Source of the DNA: Clostridioides sp. ES-S-0054-01
Lineage (GTDB): Bacteria > Bacillota > Clostridia > Peptostreptococcales > Peptostreptococcaceae
Length of the DNA: 64,000 nucleotides
Assembly (NCBI GenBank): GCA_021561035.1
Contig: CP067346.1
Coordinates: 3,813,001 to 3,877,000 of the forward strand
Direction: 5' to 3'
The position numbers and the translations under genes were made by a program. Below are positions 48,019 through 57,565 of this stretch, piece by piece. Under the pieces are notes generated by a model. It worked only from the letters and a program-made list of their open reading frames with translations. It did not search any database and was not told the DNA's origin. Position 1 is the first letter of the stretch; every line of letters begins with the position of its first letter.

Positions 48019-48885
48019 TTATTTCCCCCAATATTTAGGATGTACTAGTGAAGCTGGCAACTTCGTATTAGAATCTCCTTTTGCAGTATTAACTTGTAAT
48101 TGTGTTAAAAATATACTATTCTCAAGATTAGCACCTCTAATATCACAATCTCTTAAATCTGCTCCTATTAAATTTGCTCCACTCAAATCTGTATCCTTTA
48201 AATTTGCCGCTATTAGAAATCGCCCTTTTAAATCTGCTCCTATTAGATTTGTTTTTCTAAGATCTACTCCTATTAAATCTATATTTTTGCTTAATTTTTT
48301 CATATTTTTAAAAGTAGAAGTTTTGATAAATGATTTAACTTTTCTCATCACAGGCTCACTAGCTTGTGATAATAACGAATTAACCTTTGCTCTATGTGGT
48401 GTGATATACAAATCAATTAGCTGTTCTGGACTCATATTGGTTATTTTTTCAGTTTCTTCAATTATTAAATCAGTTTTTGATTTGATTGTATCTGATATAT
48501 TTAATATAGATGCTTCTTTAAGGTACCATAACATTTCATGTAGCTGTCTCATAATTAAAAATACTTCAGACATTTGATTTGCTAATTCTGGTGATTGCAT
48601 CCAGTCTATACCCTTATATGTTACTTGTGCTACTTTTTGACCTGAACCAAAGCAATCGTATGCAGTACAGCCTTTAAAACCTCGCTTTATAAGATTATTA
48701 TGTAAAGAGCATTTAAAATCTGATTGCAAATTAATACAGGGTTTTCCTGATTCCTTGTCAATAAGAAATCTATCTGAAACAGAAAAATAAAGAGCTACAC
48801 AACAAAGTCCGAAACACTTCTTACAGTCAATTTTTAACTCATCAAATAACTTATTATTGTATATATTTTTATGTATATTTATCAT
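48019..48885 (-). CDS. Pentapeptide-repeat protein with N-terminal Cys cluster
   Basis: This 288-residue protein has three parts. The N-terminus (about 20-80) carries a Cys cluster, CKKCFGLCC...C...CSLH...CTAYDC, like the YkgJ/Fe-S or zinc cluster domain. The middle (about 90-195) is helical. The C-terminus (about 200-260) consists of pentapeptide repeats with the A(D/N)LxG pattern (LIGADLKGR, ANLKDTDLSGANLIGADLRDCDIRGANLENS). Such repeats form a right-handed beta helix. Function unknown; some pentapeptide proteins mimic DNA, but the Cys domain is unusual for those. AGGAG precedes the ATG. It stands alone. Confidence 0.8.
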   Translation of the reverse strand: MINIHKNIYNNKLFDELKIDCKKCFGLCCVALYFSVSDRFLIDKESGKPCINLQSDFKCSLHNNLIKRGFKGCTAYDCFGSGQKVAQVTYKGIDWMQSPELANQMSEVFLIMRQLHEMLWYLKEASILNISDTIKSKTDLIIEETEKITNMSPEQLIDLYITPHRAKVNSLLSQASEPVMRKVKSFIKTSTFKNMKKLSKNIDLIGVDLRKTNLIGADLKGRFLIAANLKDTDLSGANLIGADLRDCDIRGANLENSIFLTQLQVNTAKGDSNTKLPASLVHPKYWGK

Positions 48886-49051
48886 ATTTTTTCTCCTTTT
48901 AAGCTTTACTTTTTATACTATATTGTCTATAACTAAGTTACAAGCAAATCTCTTATTTAATATTTCTTATTATTAATTATAATTTAAGGTATTATTTATT
49001 CCAATAGTATACATAAGTTTCTTGATATTTGTAACAATAGTACAAAAAACT

Positions 49052-49102
49052 ATATTCTCTCCTATACAAATAAGATTAACTTATTTGTATAGGAGAGAAT
49101 AT
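49052..49102. repeat. 23-bp perfect inverted repeat
   Basis: A 23-base arm (49052-49074, from ATATTCTCTCC to CAAATAAG) is perfectly inverted at 49080-49102 with only ATTAA between. On the reverse strand the stem is followed by AGTTTTTTG, so it may be a terminator for the broken ABC operon ending at 49320, but it is far longer than needed. Around it, 48886-49319 has no other gene. Confidence 0.8.
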
Positions 49103-49319
49103 TTATGGAGCCATTAATACATAAAAATAAAGATTATAATTTTTTTGTTTTAGATACTATTTTTAGATTTTTTATTACATAAAATTTCTTTTGAGCCTCT
49201 ATGATATCATATTATACTTATATTTACAAACTACTCATTTATTTAATATTTAAATTCTATTTTGAGTATCTTTAAATTTGATTTAGTTGTAATCTCTTTC
49301 TAATATTTAGTTGATATTA

Positions 49320-49936
49320 TTACAACTTTATAACTCTATCTGCCTGCTTTGATAACTCTAAGTCATGGGTTACAAATACAATAGTTTTACCATTCTTATT
49401 TAGGCTTTTAAGTATATCAAATACTATGTCTCTATTTTTTTTATCTAAATTACCTGTGGGTTCATCTGCAAATATTACTTCGCACTCTTTTAATATTACT
49501 CTTGCTAACGCCACTCTTTGTTGTTCTCCTCCACTCAACTCGTATATCTTTTTTTATTATATTCTTTAAGACCTACAGACTCAAGTGCGTAATTTATTTT
49601 TTCATCGTGGTTGATATTCTTTTGATACTTTAAAGCAACTTTCAAGTTACTTTCAACATTTTCATTTTCAATTAAGGCATAATTTTGAAATAGATAACCA
49701 TAAAAATCCCTTTGTAAAATTCTTATTTGTTTACTATTTGGATTTTTTATATTATTTATTATAACATCACCAGAATTAGGTTTTTCTAATAATCCCATTA
49801 TATTAAGTAAAGTTGTCTTACCTGAGCCACTATTTCCTGTTATCGCTATAAATTCTCCCTTAGAAATTTCTAGGTTAAATTCGTCTATTATAGATTTATC
49901 TTTAAATTTTTTCGATATATTTATTAATGAAATCAT
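49320..49936 (-). pseudogene. Frameshifted ABC transporter ATPase (bacteriocin-type exporter)
   Basis: The N-terminal half (49936-49535) has ITGNSGSGKTTLLNIMG (Walker A) and YLFQNYALI (Q-loop); the C-terminal half (49538-49320) has [27 protein letters not shown] (Walker B) and FVTHD. The two halves join in different frames at a run of seven A (reverse strand, about 49549-49555); eight would restore [12 protein letters not shown]. All motifs are intact otherwise, so this is a recent one-base change, a phase-variable tract or a sequence error. Length and style fit MacB-like ATPases paired with DUF1430 permeases. Confidence 0.85.
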
Positions 49937-49940
49937 CTTT

Positions 49941-51706
49941 TTAATGTTCTCCTTTTATAATTTTATTGAATGAACTATTTGAGATAATCTTGTCTAATAT
50001 AATAGATATAATTACTTCTACAACCAATATTAGAAGTCCAAATAAGATAATGTTGTTACTTAAATCTACTATTGTTGATATAATGCTCATTGGAATGATA
50101 TTTGTTAATATTAATGAGATTATTAACAATATACTTCTAGATGTAGTCGAATAACCAAATATTTTTTTAATATATAACTTATATTTATTTCTTTCATAGT
50201 AACTAGCTACTATATTGTAGGTAATCATTAAGTTTGATATTGCTATTATTATTATAGTAAAAATCTCACTATTTAAATATTTTTCTAATTTATTTATTTC
50301 TAAACCATACTCATTGTAAACAGCATATAAACTTTTAATATACGCTTCTACATCTTGAGCTTCAATAATGTTACCTATATCTACAAAAGCATCTAATTTC
50401 TTAGAATTAAAATAGACACATCTAGATATATAAGAAAGATAAAAAGAATCATCAATATTATCTATGTCAATTATTGCTATTGGGTCATCAATGAGATTTC
50501 TATTGTCATCCATAACAAATGAGTTATAAGTAAAATAGCTTTGATTATTACCTACATATATTATGTTAACATTTAAATCTGCTTTCTTTGTTTTATTTAA
50601 ATCTCTATTTAGCTTCTCATTATACATATTTTCTACTTCTATTTTTTCAAAATAAAATAATTCTCTAAATTCTTTTTTAATCTCATTTTCATGTACTTGT
50701 AATTTTTTAGGAACTAATAAATTTATAGTCTTATCGTCATAATTGATTAAATTAAATATTTCTTTACCATTTAAGTAAATAGGGTTAACTTTAAGATAGT
50801 TTTTATTTATCTTTATATTTTTACCATATTGACTTACTTCTGGGTTTTTGCCCTTTGAGTTTATTTCATACATGTAACTTCCATTTTCAAGTTTTTCAAA
50901 ATTAGTTGTATCAATTAAGAAAGCATCTTTTTCTTCTACTAAACTTTTATAAAAGCCTTTAATCTTAGCATTTTTAATTACTTCTTCCTTTCCTAAAGAT
51001 GGTTCGCCTGTATCTTTAAGAGTAAGATTATAAACATTTTTTGCCTTATCCCACTCAGATAGATTACCTAATTGAGTTTGTAGTATTGTAGCCAAGAAGC
51101 AAAGAATAATTAATATTAAATCTCTAACTATTGAAGGATTTAAGTATAAATTTGAATTAACATATCTATCATGTAGTCTTGCTACAAAAATACTTCTGTC
51201 TACATTTAACTCTTTTAATATTTTATTTATTGTATCTTCATTTTGAGTTGAAATATATAAGATTCCTGATTCTCCAACTTCACTTATTTTATCAAAATCT
51301 CTAATCAAAATTGATATGTTTTTACTCATAGTTGAGAATTTACCTACTTGATTACCATTATTAGTGTTTATATTACTAATAAATTCATTTGAATTAACAC
51401 TAGGGAATTCTCATGATTTTAACTTTATATTGTTATCCAAACTTGTATCAGTCGTATATATAGATAATTTTTCATTATTATTAAAAACATACTTTGATAT
51501 AGTCACATCATTTTCATCTGCAATATCTTTAATCCACTTACTATAATTTTTATCTAACTTTTTATAATCTTTAAACATTACAGATATACTTGTTGTATCA
51601 TTATACAAAATATTATTAATTTCATTATCTTTAACTATATTCAGACCTAATAAAGATACTATTAATAGTTCAATTGTAAATAATACATATATTATCTTTT
51701 TTAATT
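49941..51706 (-). pseudogene. Broken bacteriocin-associated membrane permease (DUF1430)
   Basis: The main ORF (51329-49941) resembles bacteriocin-associated integral membrane proteins, with a hydrophobic segment at RDLILIILCFLATILQ, a long extracytoplasmic domain, and three C-terminal helices. It is only the later part of the gene. The earlier part continues upstream in the same frame (51608-51411, NDTTSISVMFKDYKKLDKNY) but is cut by a TGA at 51411-51413, where KS-stop-EFPSVNSNEF suggests a changed Gly codon. At the 5' end a ribosome site (AGGAGAGG) is followed by ATTAAAAAAG, with neither an ATG nor the right frame. At least two lesions exist besides the ATPase frameshift. Confidence 0.8.
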
Positions 51707-51799
51707 ATAGCTCCTCTCCTAATTGTTTTCATTTTAAAAGCAAAATACATTTTACCTTAATTAAAGTATAGTATTTTACACCTCTTATAAACAACTACT

Positions 51800-51840
51800 A
51801 TATTGTCACATTCTAAATGACAAGTATCTATTTTGTCATA
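51800..51840. promoter_or_regulatory. Possible operator repeats before the broken ABC operon
   Basis: TTGTCA and TGACAA form an inverted repeat (about 51803-51823) and TTGTCA recurs at about 51834-51839, within 100 bases upstream of the permease remnant. It could be the binding site of a lost regulator. Weak evidence. Confidence 0.3.
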
Positions 51841-51846
51841 AAGATA

Positions 51847-51900
51847 AAAATAACCTTAAAACAGTTAATTTTTTATAATCAAATGTTTTAAGGTTATTTT
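51847..51900 (-). terminator. Terminator after the GGDEF gene
   Basis: A perfect 17-bp stem (51847-51863 with 51884-51900, ending TTAAAACA/TGTTTTAA) with a 20-base loop and A/T runs on both sides. It lies 147 bases after the diguanylate cyclase stop and could act in both directions. Confidence 0.8.
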
Positions 51901-52046
51901 TTATTTCTACCAAACAATATTTCAATAGTAATACAAAATTAGTATAATTCATTAATATAAATTCTAGTATTTTCAGCAATTAACTAAAATAATATTTTAT
52001 TTAAAACGAAATTTAATTTAGGTTCAATATAATCTTTACTTTACGA

Positions 52047-54554
52047 TTAAATCATGCTAATACATAGATATGCTTCTTTTTGATTCCATGTAACGGATAT
52101 CTTATGAATATCTATAGAATCAAGGTAACAAGGTTGTCCAATTTGGAATTCAGAATATGTATTTTTAAATTTTTTATTTATATATAATAAAAAATTATTT
52201 TCTCTATCAATAACACAAACACACTGGTCAATATTATCTAAAATATTCCGATATTGCTGCATCTCTTGATTAAATTTATTATTTTTTTTACGTTGCAAAA
52301 ACATTGATATAATCTGAGAAATCAATGATAATGTACTTATTTCTTCTTGTGACCATAGACGTAACCCTGTACATTCATCAAATCCAACAAATCCACTGAA
52401 AGCTTTGCCTTCTTTATATGCACATTGAAGTGTAGAATGGATACCTTGACTGGAGAATAATTCTTCTAGTTTAGGGCTTAACATGTGGATATCTCGACAG
52501 TAGAAAACTAAATCATCCCCAAAAAGCCTTTCATAATCTTTATAGTCCTGATAGTTTTTATTTTGCAAGCAATCCATTTGAGGAGAAATTCCTTCATTAC
52601 ACCATTCAAAAGTGTTAGAAGTATATCGACCATCATCTGTATTTTCAAAAATATAAGCACGACTTACATTAAAATGTTTTCCAACAAGTTCAAGTATCAT
52701 ATTAATCGTCTGGTCTATGTCATCTGTCTGATAAAGCATACGGAATATATAACGTGTAAAATTATCAGGACATTCAACATATTGTTTTTCTGAATCAATA
52801 ACTGTACCAAGAGAAGAGTGATTAAAGTCCTCTAATTCTTTAAAAGAATCATGGTTGTAGATTACATAATTGTTTTTGCCTAATTTTTTTGCCTGATATA
52901 GAGCTTTATCAGCTCTTGTATACATTTCCTTGAATGTTCTACCATCTTTTGGATATATAGCTATCCCAATACTGCAAGTTACTTTTAAAGAACTTTTCTC
53001 TTTCTGAAATAGATGACGGAACATATACAATAATTCTTCTGCTTTCTTTTCTGCATCTTCGACTGAAGAAATATTCTTCATAAAAATCGTAAACTCATCT
53101 CCACCTATTCTTCCAACAATATCACTGTCACACATTATTTTTTTCATGCCTGATGCCATCTCGGTAAGCACTATATCTCCAATCATATGCCCTTCTGTAT
53201 CATTAATATGTTTAAAATTATCTGTATCAATCATAAATAGTGCACCCATCGTATTTAAAGATTCTTCAAAATATTTCTTAATCTGTTTTTCGGTTTCAAC
53301 ACGATTATAGATTCCTGTTAATGCATCTTTCTCTGATATATACTGTAATTTCTCAATCTGTTTTCTTTCCTTTGTAATATCAATACCTATACTATAAAAA
53401 GACGGTATTCCATCCCAACTGTCTTCTCCACTCATATAACACAATGTAACAGTCCATATACGTTCTTCCTTTGAACGCGTATATATTCTTGCTTCAAATA
53501 CAATGTTATCTCCAGATTTCTTTAAATCTTGTGCCATATTCTTACTACGCTTATAATCATCAGAAAATAAATATCCACATTGATTATTAAGTTCCTGTGC
53601 AAACTGTTCCTTTGTATATTCAATCATGTTCAGAAATATATCATTATACCAAAGTATAGTAAGACAATCTCTTGCATCTACTCGAACCATTCCTGCTGGA
53701 ATAGTTTTCAAAATTGCTTCTCTTTCCTGATCTTTTTTTGCTAATTTGTATTCAGCACTATACATATCATAAGATAATTCTATACGAGCTCTATGTCCTT
53801 GCCAATTCAACATACGGTTTTTAATCATAAATGTTCGTTTCAGTTTTTTATTATAAAATTCCCATTCATATGTGTTATCTTTTTTTAAATATGAGTTTGT
53901 ACAAAACGGACATGGCGAAGTTCTACCTTGAATTACCTCATAACACTTTCTTCCAAGCAGTTTATTTGCTGATACCTGTAAGGTATTACATGATTGTTTA
54001 TTTAAGTATAGTAATTCATATGTATCCATATCACTAATATAAACATTTCCAGCATACTCTGACATCATCCACTCAAAATTATCTGTACTCTCTTTTTCCA
54101 TCTCCCATAGTTCATCTTGCTTTATTTTTAACTCATTAATATTTGAATACAATATATAGACTATTGCTTTTTCATTCTCCTGTGATTCACTTAATATGCC
54201 ATTCATTATTACCCAAACTGGGTCTCCATTATTTACTGAAATACAAATTTGATATTCTATACTCTTTTTGCCATGATGATAAGCCTCTAAAAAATGATTT
54301 TTCATAGATTCAAAATAATAAAGATTCTGTTCATAATAATCCCTTAAACTAGAAAATTTAAGCAAAAATTCTTCTTCTGTATATCCCAACAATTGATAAA
54401 AGGCTGTATTTCCCCATATTATTGTAAATGAATCATCTAAAAAATGTTTACTGACTCCTATACTCATGGATTTTAGCATATCTTCTGAAATAACCTCACC
54501 CTTTATCGCTTGTTCTTTTTCACACACTCGATGTAATCCAATGTCTTCTTTCAT
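52047..54554 (-). CDS. Diguanylate cyclase with PAS, GGDEF and GAF domains
   Basis: This 835-residue soluble protein has, in order, a PAS domain (about 30-145, FTIIWGNTAFYQLLGYTEEEF), a second PAS-like domain with a CPFC pair (about 160-265), a third PAS (about 280-400), a GGDEF domain (about 405-570) with the intact active site GGDEF at 484-488, and a GAF domain (about 595-765), ending in a short PAS-like tail that looks truncated. It should make cyclic di-GMP in response to small ligands or redox. The inhibitory I-site position (RxxD, residues 475-478) reads CDSD, so product feedback is probably lost. It stands alone; there is no transmembrane segment. Confidence 0.92.
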   Translation of the reverse strand: MKEDIGLHRVCEKEQAIKGEVISEDMLKSMSIGVSKHFLDDSFTIIWGNTAFYQLLGYTEEEFLLKFSSLRDYYEQNLYYFESMKNHFLEAYHHGKKSIEYQICISVNNGDPVWVIMNGILSESQENEKAIVYILYSNINELKIKQDELWEMEKESTDNFEWMMSEYAGNVYISDMDTYELLYLNKQSCNTLQVSANKLLGRKCYEVIQGRTSPCPFCTNSYLKKDNTYEWEFYNKKLKRTFMIKNRMLNWQGHRARIELSYDMYSAEYKLAKKDQEREAILKTIPAGMVRVDARDCLTILWYNDIFLNMIEYTKEQFAQELNNQCGYLFSDDYKRSKNMAQDLKKSGDNIVFEARIYTRSKEERIWTVTLCYMSGEDSWDGIPSFYSIGIDITKERKQIEKLQYISEKDALTGIYNRVETEKQIKKYFEESLNTMGALFMIDTDNFKHINDTEGHMIGDIVLTEMASGMKKIMCDSDIVGRIGGDEFTIFMKNISSVEDAEKKAEELLYMFRHLFQKEKSSLKVTCSIGIAIYPKDGRTFKEMYTRADKALYQAKKLGKNNYVIYNHDSFKELEDFNHSSLGTVIDSEKQYVECPDNFTRYIFRMLYQTDDIDQTINMILELVGKHFNVSRAYIFENTDDGRYTSNTFEWCNEGISPQMDCLQNKNYQDYKDYERLFGDDLVFYCRDIHMLSPKLEELFSSQGIHSTLQCAYKEGKAFSGFVGFDECTGLRLWSQEEISTLSLISQIISMFLQRKKNNKFNQEMQQYRNILDNIDQCVCVIDRENNFLLYINKKFKNTYSEFQIGQPCYLDSIDIHKISVTWNQKEAYLCISMI

Positions 54555-55310
54555 CGTTTTGATTATCCTCCTATCTTTAGACCCGCTTTTAACACACTCT
54601 ACTTTTTAGTATAATGATAAGAGTGAATCGTCAACGTGTATAAATTTATTTCATTTAAAATGATTTTTTGTTTAAAATTCAATTTTCACACCTTTGCTAA
54701 ATTTCTCCCTCTAAAACATGTAGTAATTTTTTTGATGCCCTATTCATCCTTTAATATCTTAATTATCGCATCCTATTCACTTAAATCCATATTTAACTTT
54801 TCTTCTAAAAATACATTCTTTTTTCATATTTACTAAAAATCGCCTTCTTTTAATGAAATTATATCATAACTTAGGTTTTAAATCAGTTCTTTTCTAAATA
54901 GAATTACTGAAATTATATGCAATATAATAGAAAGGTACACAGCTTTACATATGAATAATACTAATTTATAAATTTAATATGTTATTATGGAACTGACAAA
55001 ACTTAATATTAATTATAAATTTTGAGAAAATATGTATCACATATACAATTAAATTTTATAATGTTTAAACTAAAAGGTATTTATCCAACATTTCATTGTT
55101 AATGTCTTATTTTATTAAAGTATAGTAATTTTCATTTATACTATATACTAATAAATAAAAACTCTACTTCTTACTTATGATATAATTCTCTGTTTCATTT
55201 TTTAAAGTAATTACTTCACTAAAAATAACCATATAAGCAATTATCTTATATGGTATAATAAGTCACTGATTTGAAATACTCCACCCTACTCACGTTGACG
55301 ATGGGGTATT
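54555..55310. other. 755-bp gap with a diverged copy of the amidohydrolase promoter region
   Basis: No convincing gene. The stretch 54968-55077 is an imperfect copy of 56270-56354 (the region just before the M20 gene), so the lysR gene is flanked by diverged direct repeats. A perfect hairpin CCATATAAG/CTTATATGG lies at 55229-55253. Fragments of reverse-strand coding-like sequence near 54690-54800 contain stops. Confidence 0.5.
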
Positions 55311-55311
55311 T
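55274..55311 (-). terminator. Stem-loop at the end of lysR
   Basis: Reverse strand AAATACCCC pairs with GGAGTATTT (8 of 9 positions), enclosing ATCGTCAACGTGAGTAGGGT. It touches the lysR stop codon. No U-run follows. Confidence 0.55.
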
Positions 55312-56192
55312 TACCTATCTTTAATAAATTTAATAAAATCTTTTTCTCTTTGACTCAATTTATAATTATCTAATATGGCATAACCTATTCCTATGGTTTC
55401 ATTACAATCTTCTAACTTTATATATATAAATTTATTATCTTGTTCATTAATCCCTGAAAAATAAGTAGTTATACCTAGATAATTATTGTCTAATATTGCA
55501 TCTGAAAAACTACCTCTATCTGAAACTAAAAGTAAATCTGGATGGTTTCTTATACCTATCATCTCTAGATATATCAAAAATTCACTTTTATCATAAACCA
55601 CATACGGATTACTTTTTAAATCTGATATCGTAATTGAATCATTTGCTGCTAAAGGATGGCTTCTTGACATAATTACATGAGGATGCAAATTTTCATATAT
55701 ACTCCAACACTTTAGGTGATATTTCTTAGCAATATTCCAATATTTGTTCTTTTTATTAGTAGCATAGGAAAATAACCCTAACCTAATCTTATTATCTATC
55801 AATGCTTTAAAGATTTCTATTGGGCTCATTTCATAGACTTTATCTTGTAAATCTGTAGGTTTAAACTTTTTAAATTTTAAAAAACATTTTGTAAAAAATA
55901 AAGAGTAAACCATACCTATTGATAGCCCTTCTTCATTCTTCTTATTTATATTTTTTATATTTTCAATTCCTATTAAAATTTTTTTCACTTCATTTATAAA
56001 AAGCTCGCCTTTTTCAGTTAATTCTATACCAGTATTTGTCCTCCTAAAAATTAAAAACCCTACTTCTTCTTCTATTTTTTTTATAATACCACTTAAGTAT
56101 GGTTGTGACACAAAATTTTTTTCTGCTGCTTTACTAATAGAGCCTATATTTGCAACTTCAACTAAATATTGAAAATAATTTAAATTCATCAT
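55311..56192 (-). CDS. LysR family transcriptional regulator
   Basis: This 293-residue protein has the LysR helix-turn-helix (MNLNYFQYLVEVANIGSISKAAEKNFVSQPYLSGIIKKIEEEVG) at residues 1-60, given here by its ends, and a periplasmic-binding-like effector domain from about 90. The start is one of two adjacent ATG codons after GGGGGAT. It is divergent from the M20 amidohydrolase gene, 181 bases away, so it most likely regulates that gene and the MFS transporter after it. The ligand is probably the substrate of that pathway. Confidence 0.93.
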   Translation of the reverse strand: MMNLNYFQYLVEVANIGSISKAAEKNFVSQPYLSGIIKKIEEEVGFLIFRRTNTGIELTEKGELFINEVKKILIGIENIKNINKKNEEGLSIGMVYSLFFTKCFLKFKKFKPTDLQDKVYEMSPIEIFKALIDNKIRLGLFSYATNKKNKYWNIAKKYHLKCWSIYENLHPHVIMSRSHPLAANDSITISDLKSNPYVVYDKSEFLIYLEMIGIRNHPDLLLVSDRGSFSDAILDNNYLGITTYFSGINEQDNKFIYIKLEDCNETIGIGYAILDNYKLSQREKDFIKFIKDR

Positions 56193-56373
56193 ATCCCCCT
56201 AAATTAGTATATATTATAAATTGATATAACCGTTTCCTTATACCTCATGTTTTTTTGCTAATACTGATTGATAAATTCAATATGCTATCATAAAGCTAAC
56301 ACAACTTAGTACTAATTACAAGTTTTAGATAATGTATAATTAAATTTTACAATCTTTAAAAGGAGAGATACGT
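56193..56373. promoter_or_regulatory. Divergent lysR/amidohydrolase intergenic region
   Basis: This 181-bp region should contain both promoters and the LysR operator. Bases 56270-56354 have a diverged copy at 54968-55077. I could not single out one T-N11-A operator with confidence. Confidence 0.45.
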
Positions 56374-57564
56374 ATGTCAGATATGTTTATGAATCTAGCA
56401 AAACAGTTTGAAAATGAGATTATTAGTTGGAGAAGATATTTTCATAGAAATCCAGAAATAGGTATGTCACTTCCCAATACAGTCAACTTTATTCAAAAAA
56501 AATTAGAAGAATTTAATATTGAATATAAAGTTGGTTGTAATGGATCTTCAATAATAGGTTTAATAGGTAATAAGAATAATAGAAAATGTATATTAATTCG
56601 TAGTGATATGGATGCGCTTCCAGTGATAGAACAGACAGAGTTGGAGTTTAAATCAAATAACAATTATATGCATGCATGTGGACACGATGCTCATACTGCA
56701 ATGCTTTTGGGAGCTGCTAAAATTCTAAAGCTTAAAGAAAATGAACTTGAGGGTTCAGTAAAATTAATGTTTCAACCAGGAGAAGAAGTTTTTGCAGGAG
56801 CAAAAGCTATGATTTCAGAAGGAATTCTTGAAAATCCAAAAGTAGATTCAGCATTTGGCATACATGTAGTGCCTAATATGCCAAATAAAGCTATAGTTTA
56901 TGGTAAAGAGTTTATGTCTTCTTGTTATGGATTTAAGATTACTATTAAAGGAAAAGGCGGTCATGGGTCTCAACCAGAAAATTGTATAGACCCTATCAAT
57001 ACAGGTGTTCATATATACTTAGCTCTTCAAGAACTTATTAGTAGAGAGTGTCCACCTCAAGAATTAGCAACTCTAACTTTAGGTCAGTTTAAATCAGGTG
57101 AAGTATGTAATGTCATCCCTAATGATGCAATTTTACAAGGTACACTTCGTACATTTTCTCCAACAACAAGGGATTTATTAATAAAACGTATTAATGAGGT
57201 TGTACAAAGTGTCTCTACAACTTATCGCTGTAGTGCAGATATTGAAGTTTTATCAAATGTACCTGCTCTAATATGTAATGATGAATTAAATAAAAAATTC
57301 ATATCTCATATCTATGAGTTAGACAAAAACATTAGAATTTCAGAATTTAATCATACCATGGGTTCTGAAGATTTTGCTTATATTTCTGAGAAAGTTCCTA
57401 CATGTTTTATGTACTTAGGTGCCGGTGTAGAAGATACTTCTAAATGGTATGTTTCCCATAATCCCAAAGTAATGTTCAACGACAATTGTCTTGCTCTGGG
57501 TTCAGCTATATATGCTCAATGTGCATATCAATGGCTAAAAAATATGAATAAGGAGAGTTTATAG
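56374..57564 (+). CDS. M20 family amidohydrolase (N-acyl amino acid type)
   Basis: This 396-residue protein is a full-length M20D amidohydrolase. The metal site is visible in MHACGHDAHTAMLLGAAK (His-X-Asp region), QPGEEVFAGAKAMI (Glu-Glu), GIHVVPNMP and EFNHTMGSEDFAYI, with GGHGSQPENCIDPI of the dimerisation domain. Relatives remove acyl groups from hippurate, indole-acetyl or N-acetyl amino acids. Its LysR neighbour and the MFS gene that starts one base later make a LysR-controlled uptake-and-deacylation unit. The substrate is unknown. Confidence 0.9.
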   Translation: MSDMFMNLAKQFENEIISWRRYFHRNPEIGMSLPNTVNFIQKKLEEFNIEYKVGCNGSSIIGLIGNKNNRKCILIRSDMDALPVIEQTELEFKSNNNYMHACGHDAHTAMLLGAAKILKLKENELEGSVKLMFQPGEEVFAGAKAMISEGILENPKVDSAFGIHVVPNMPNKAIVYGKEFMSSCYGFKITIKGKGGHGSQPENCIDPINTGVHIYLALQELISRECPPQELATLTLGQFKSGEVCNVIPNDAILQGTLRTFSPTTRDLLIKRINEVVQSVSTTYRCSADIEVLSNVPALICNDELNKKFISHIYELDKNIRISEFNHTMGSEDFAYISEKVPTCFMYLGAGVEDTSKWYVSHNPKVMFNDNCLALGSAIYAQCAYQWLKNMNKESL

Positions 57565-57565
57565 C

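Noticed and set aside
49535..49560. Programmed frameshift in the ABC ATPase
   Set aside because: The A-run is slippery, but no stimulating structure is visible and the family is normally encoded in one frame; the neighbouring permease is also broken.
51411..51413. TGA in the permease as a selenocysteine or recoded codon
   Set aside because: No hairpin of the SECIS type follows, the family has no selenocysteine here, and other lesions are present in the same gene.
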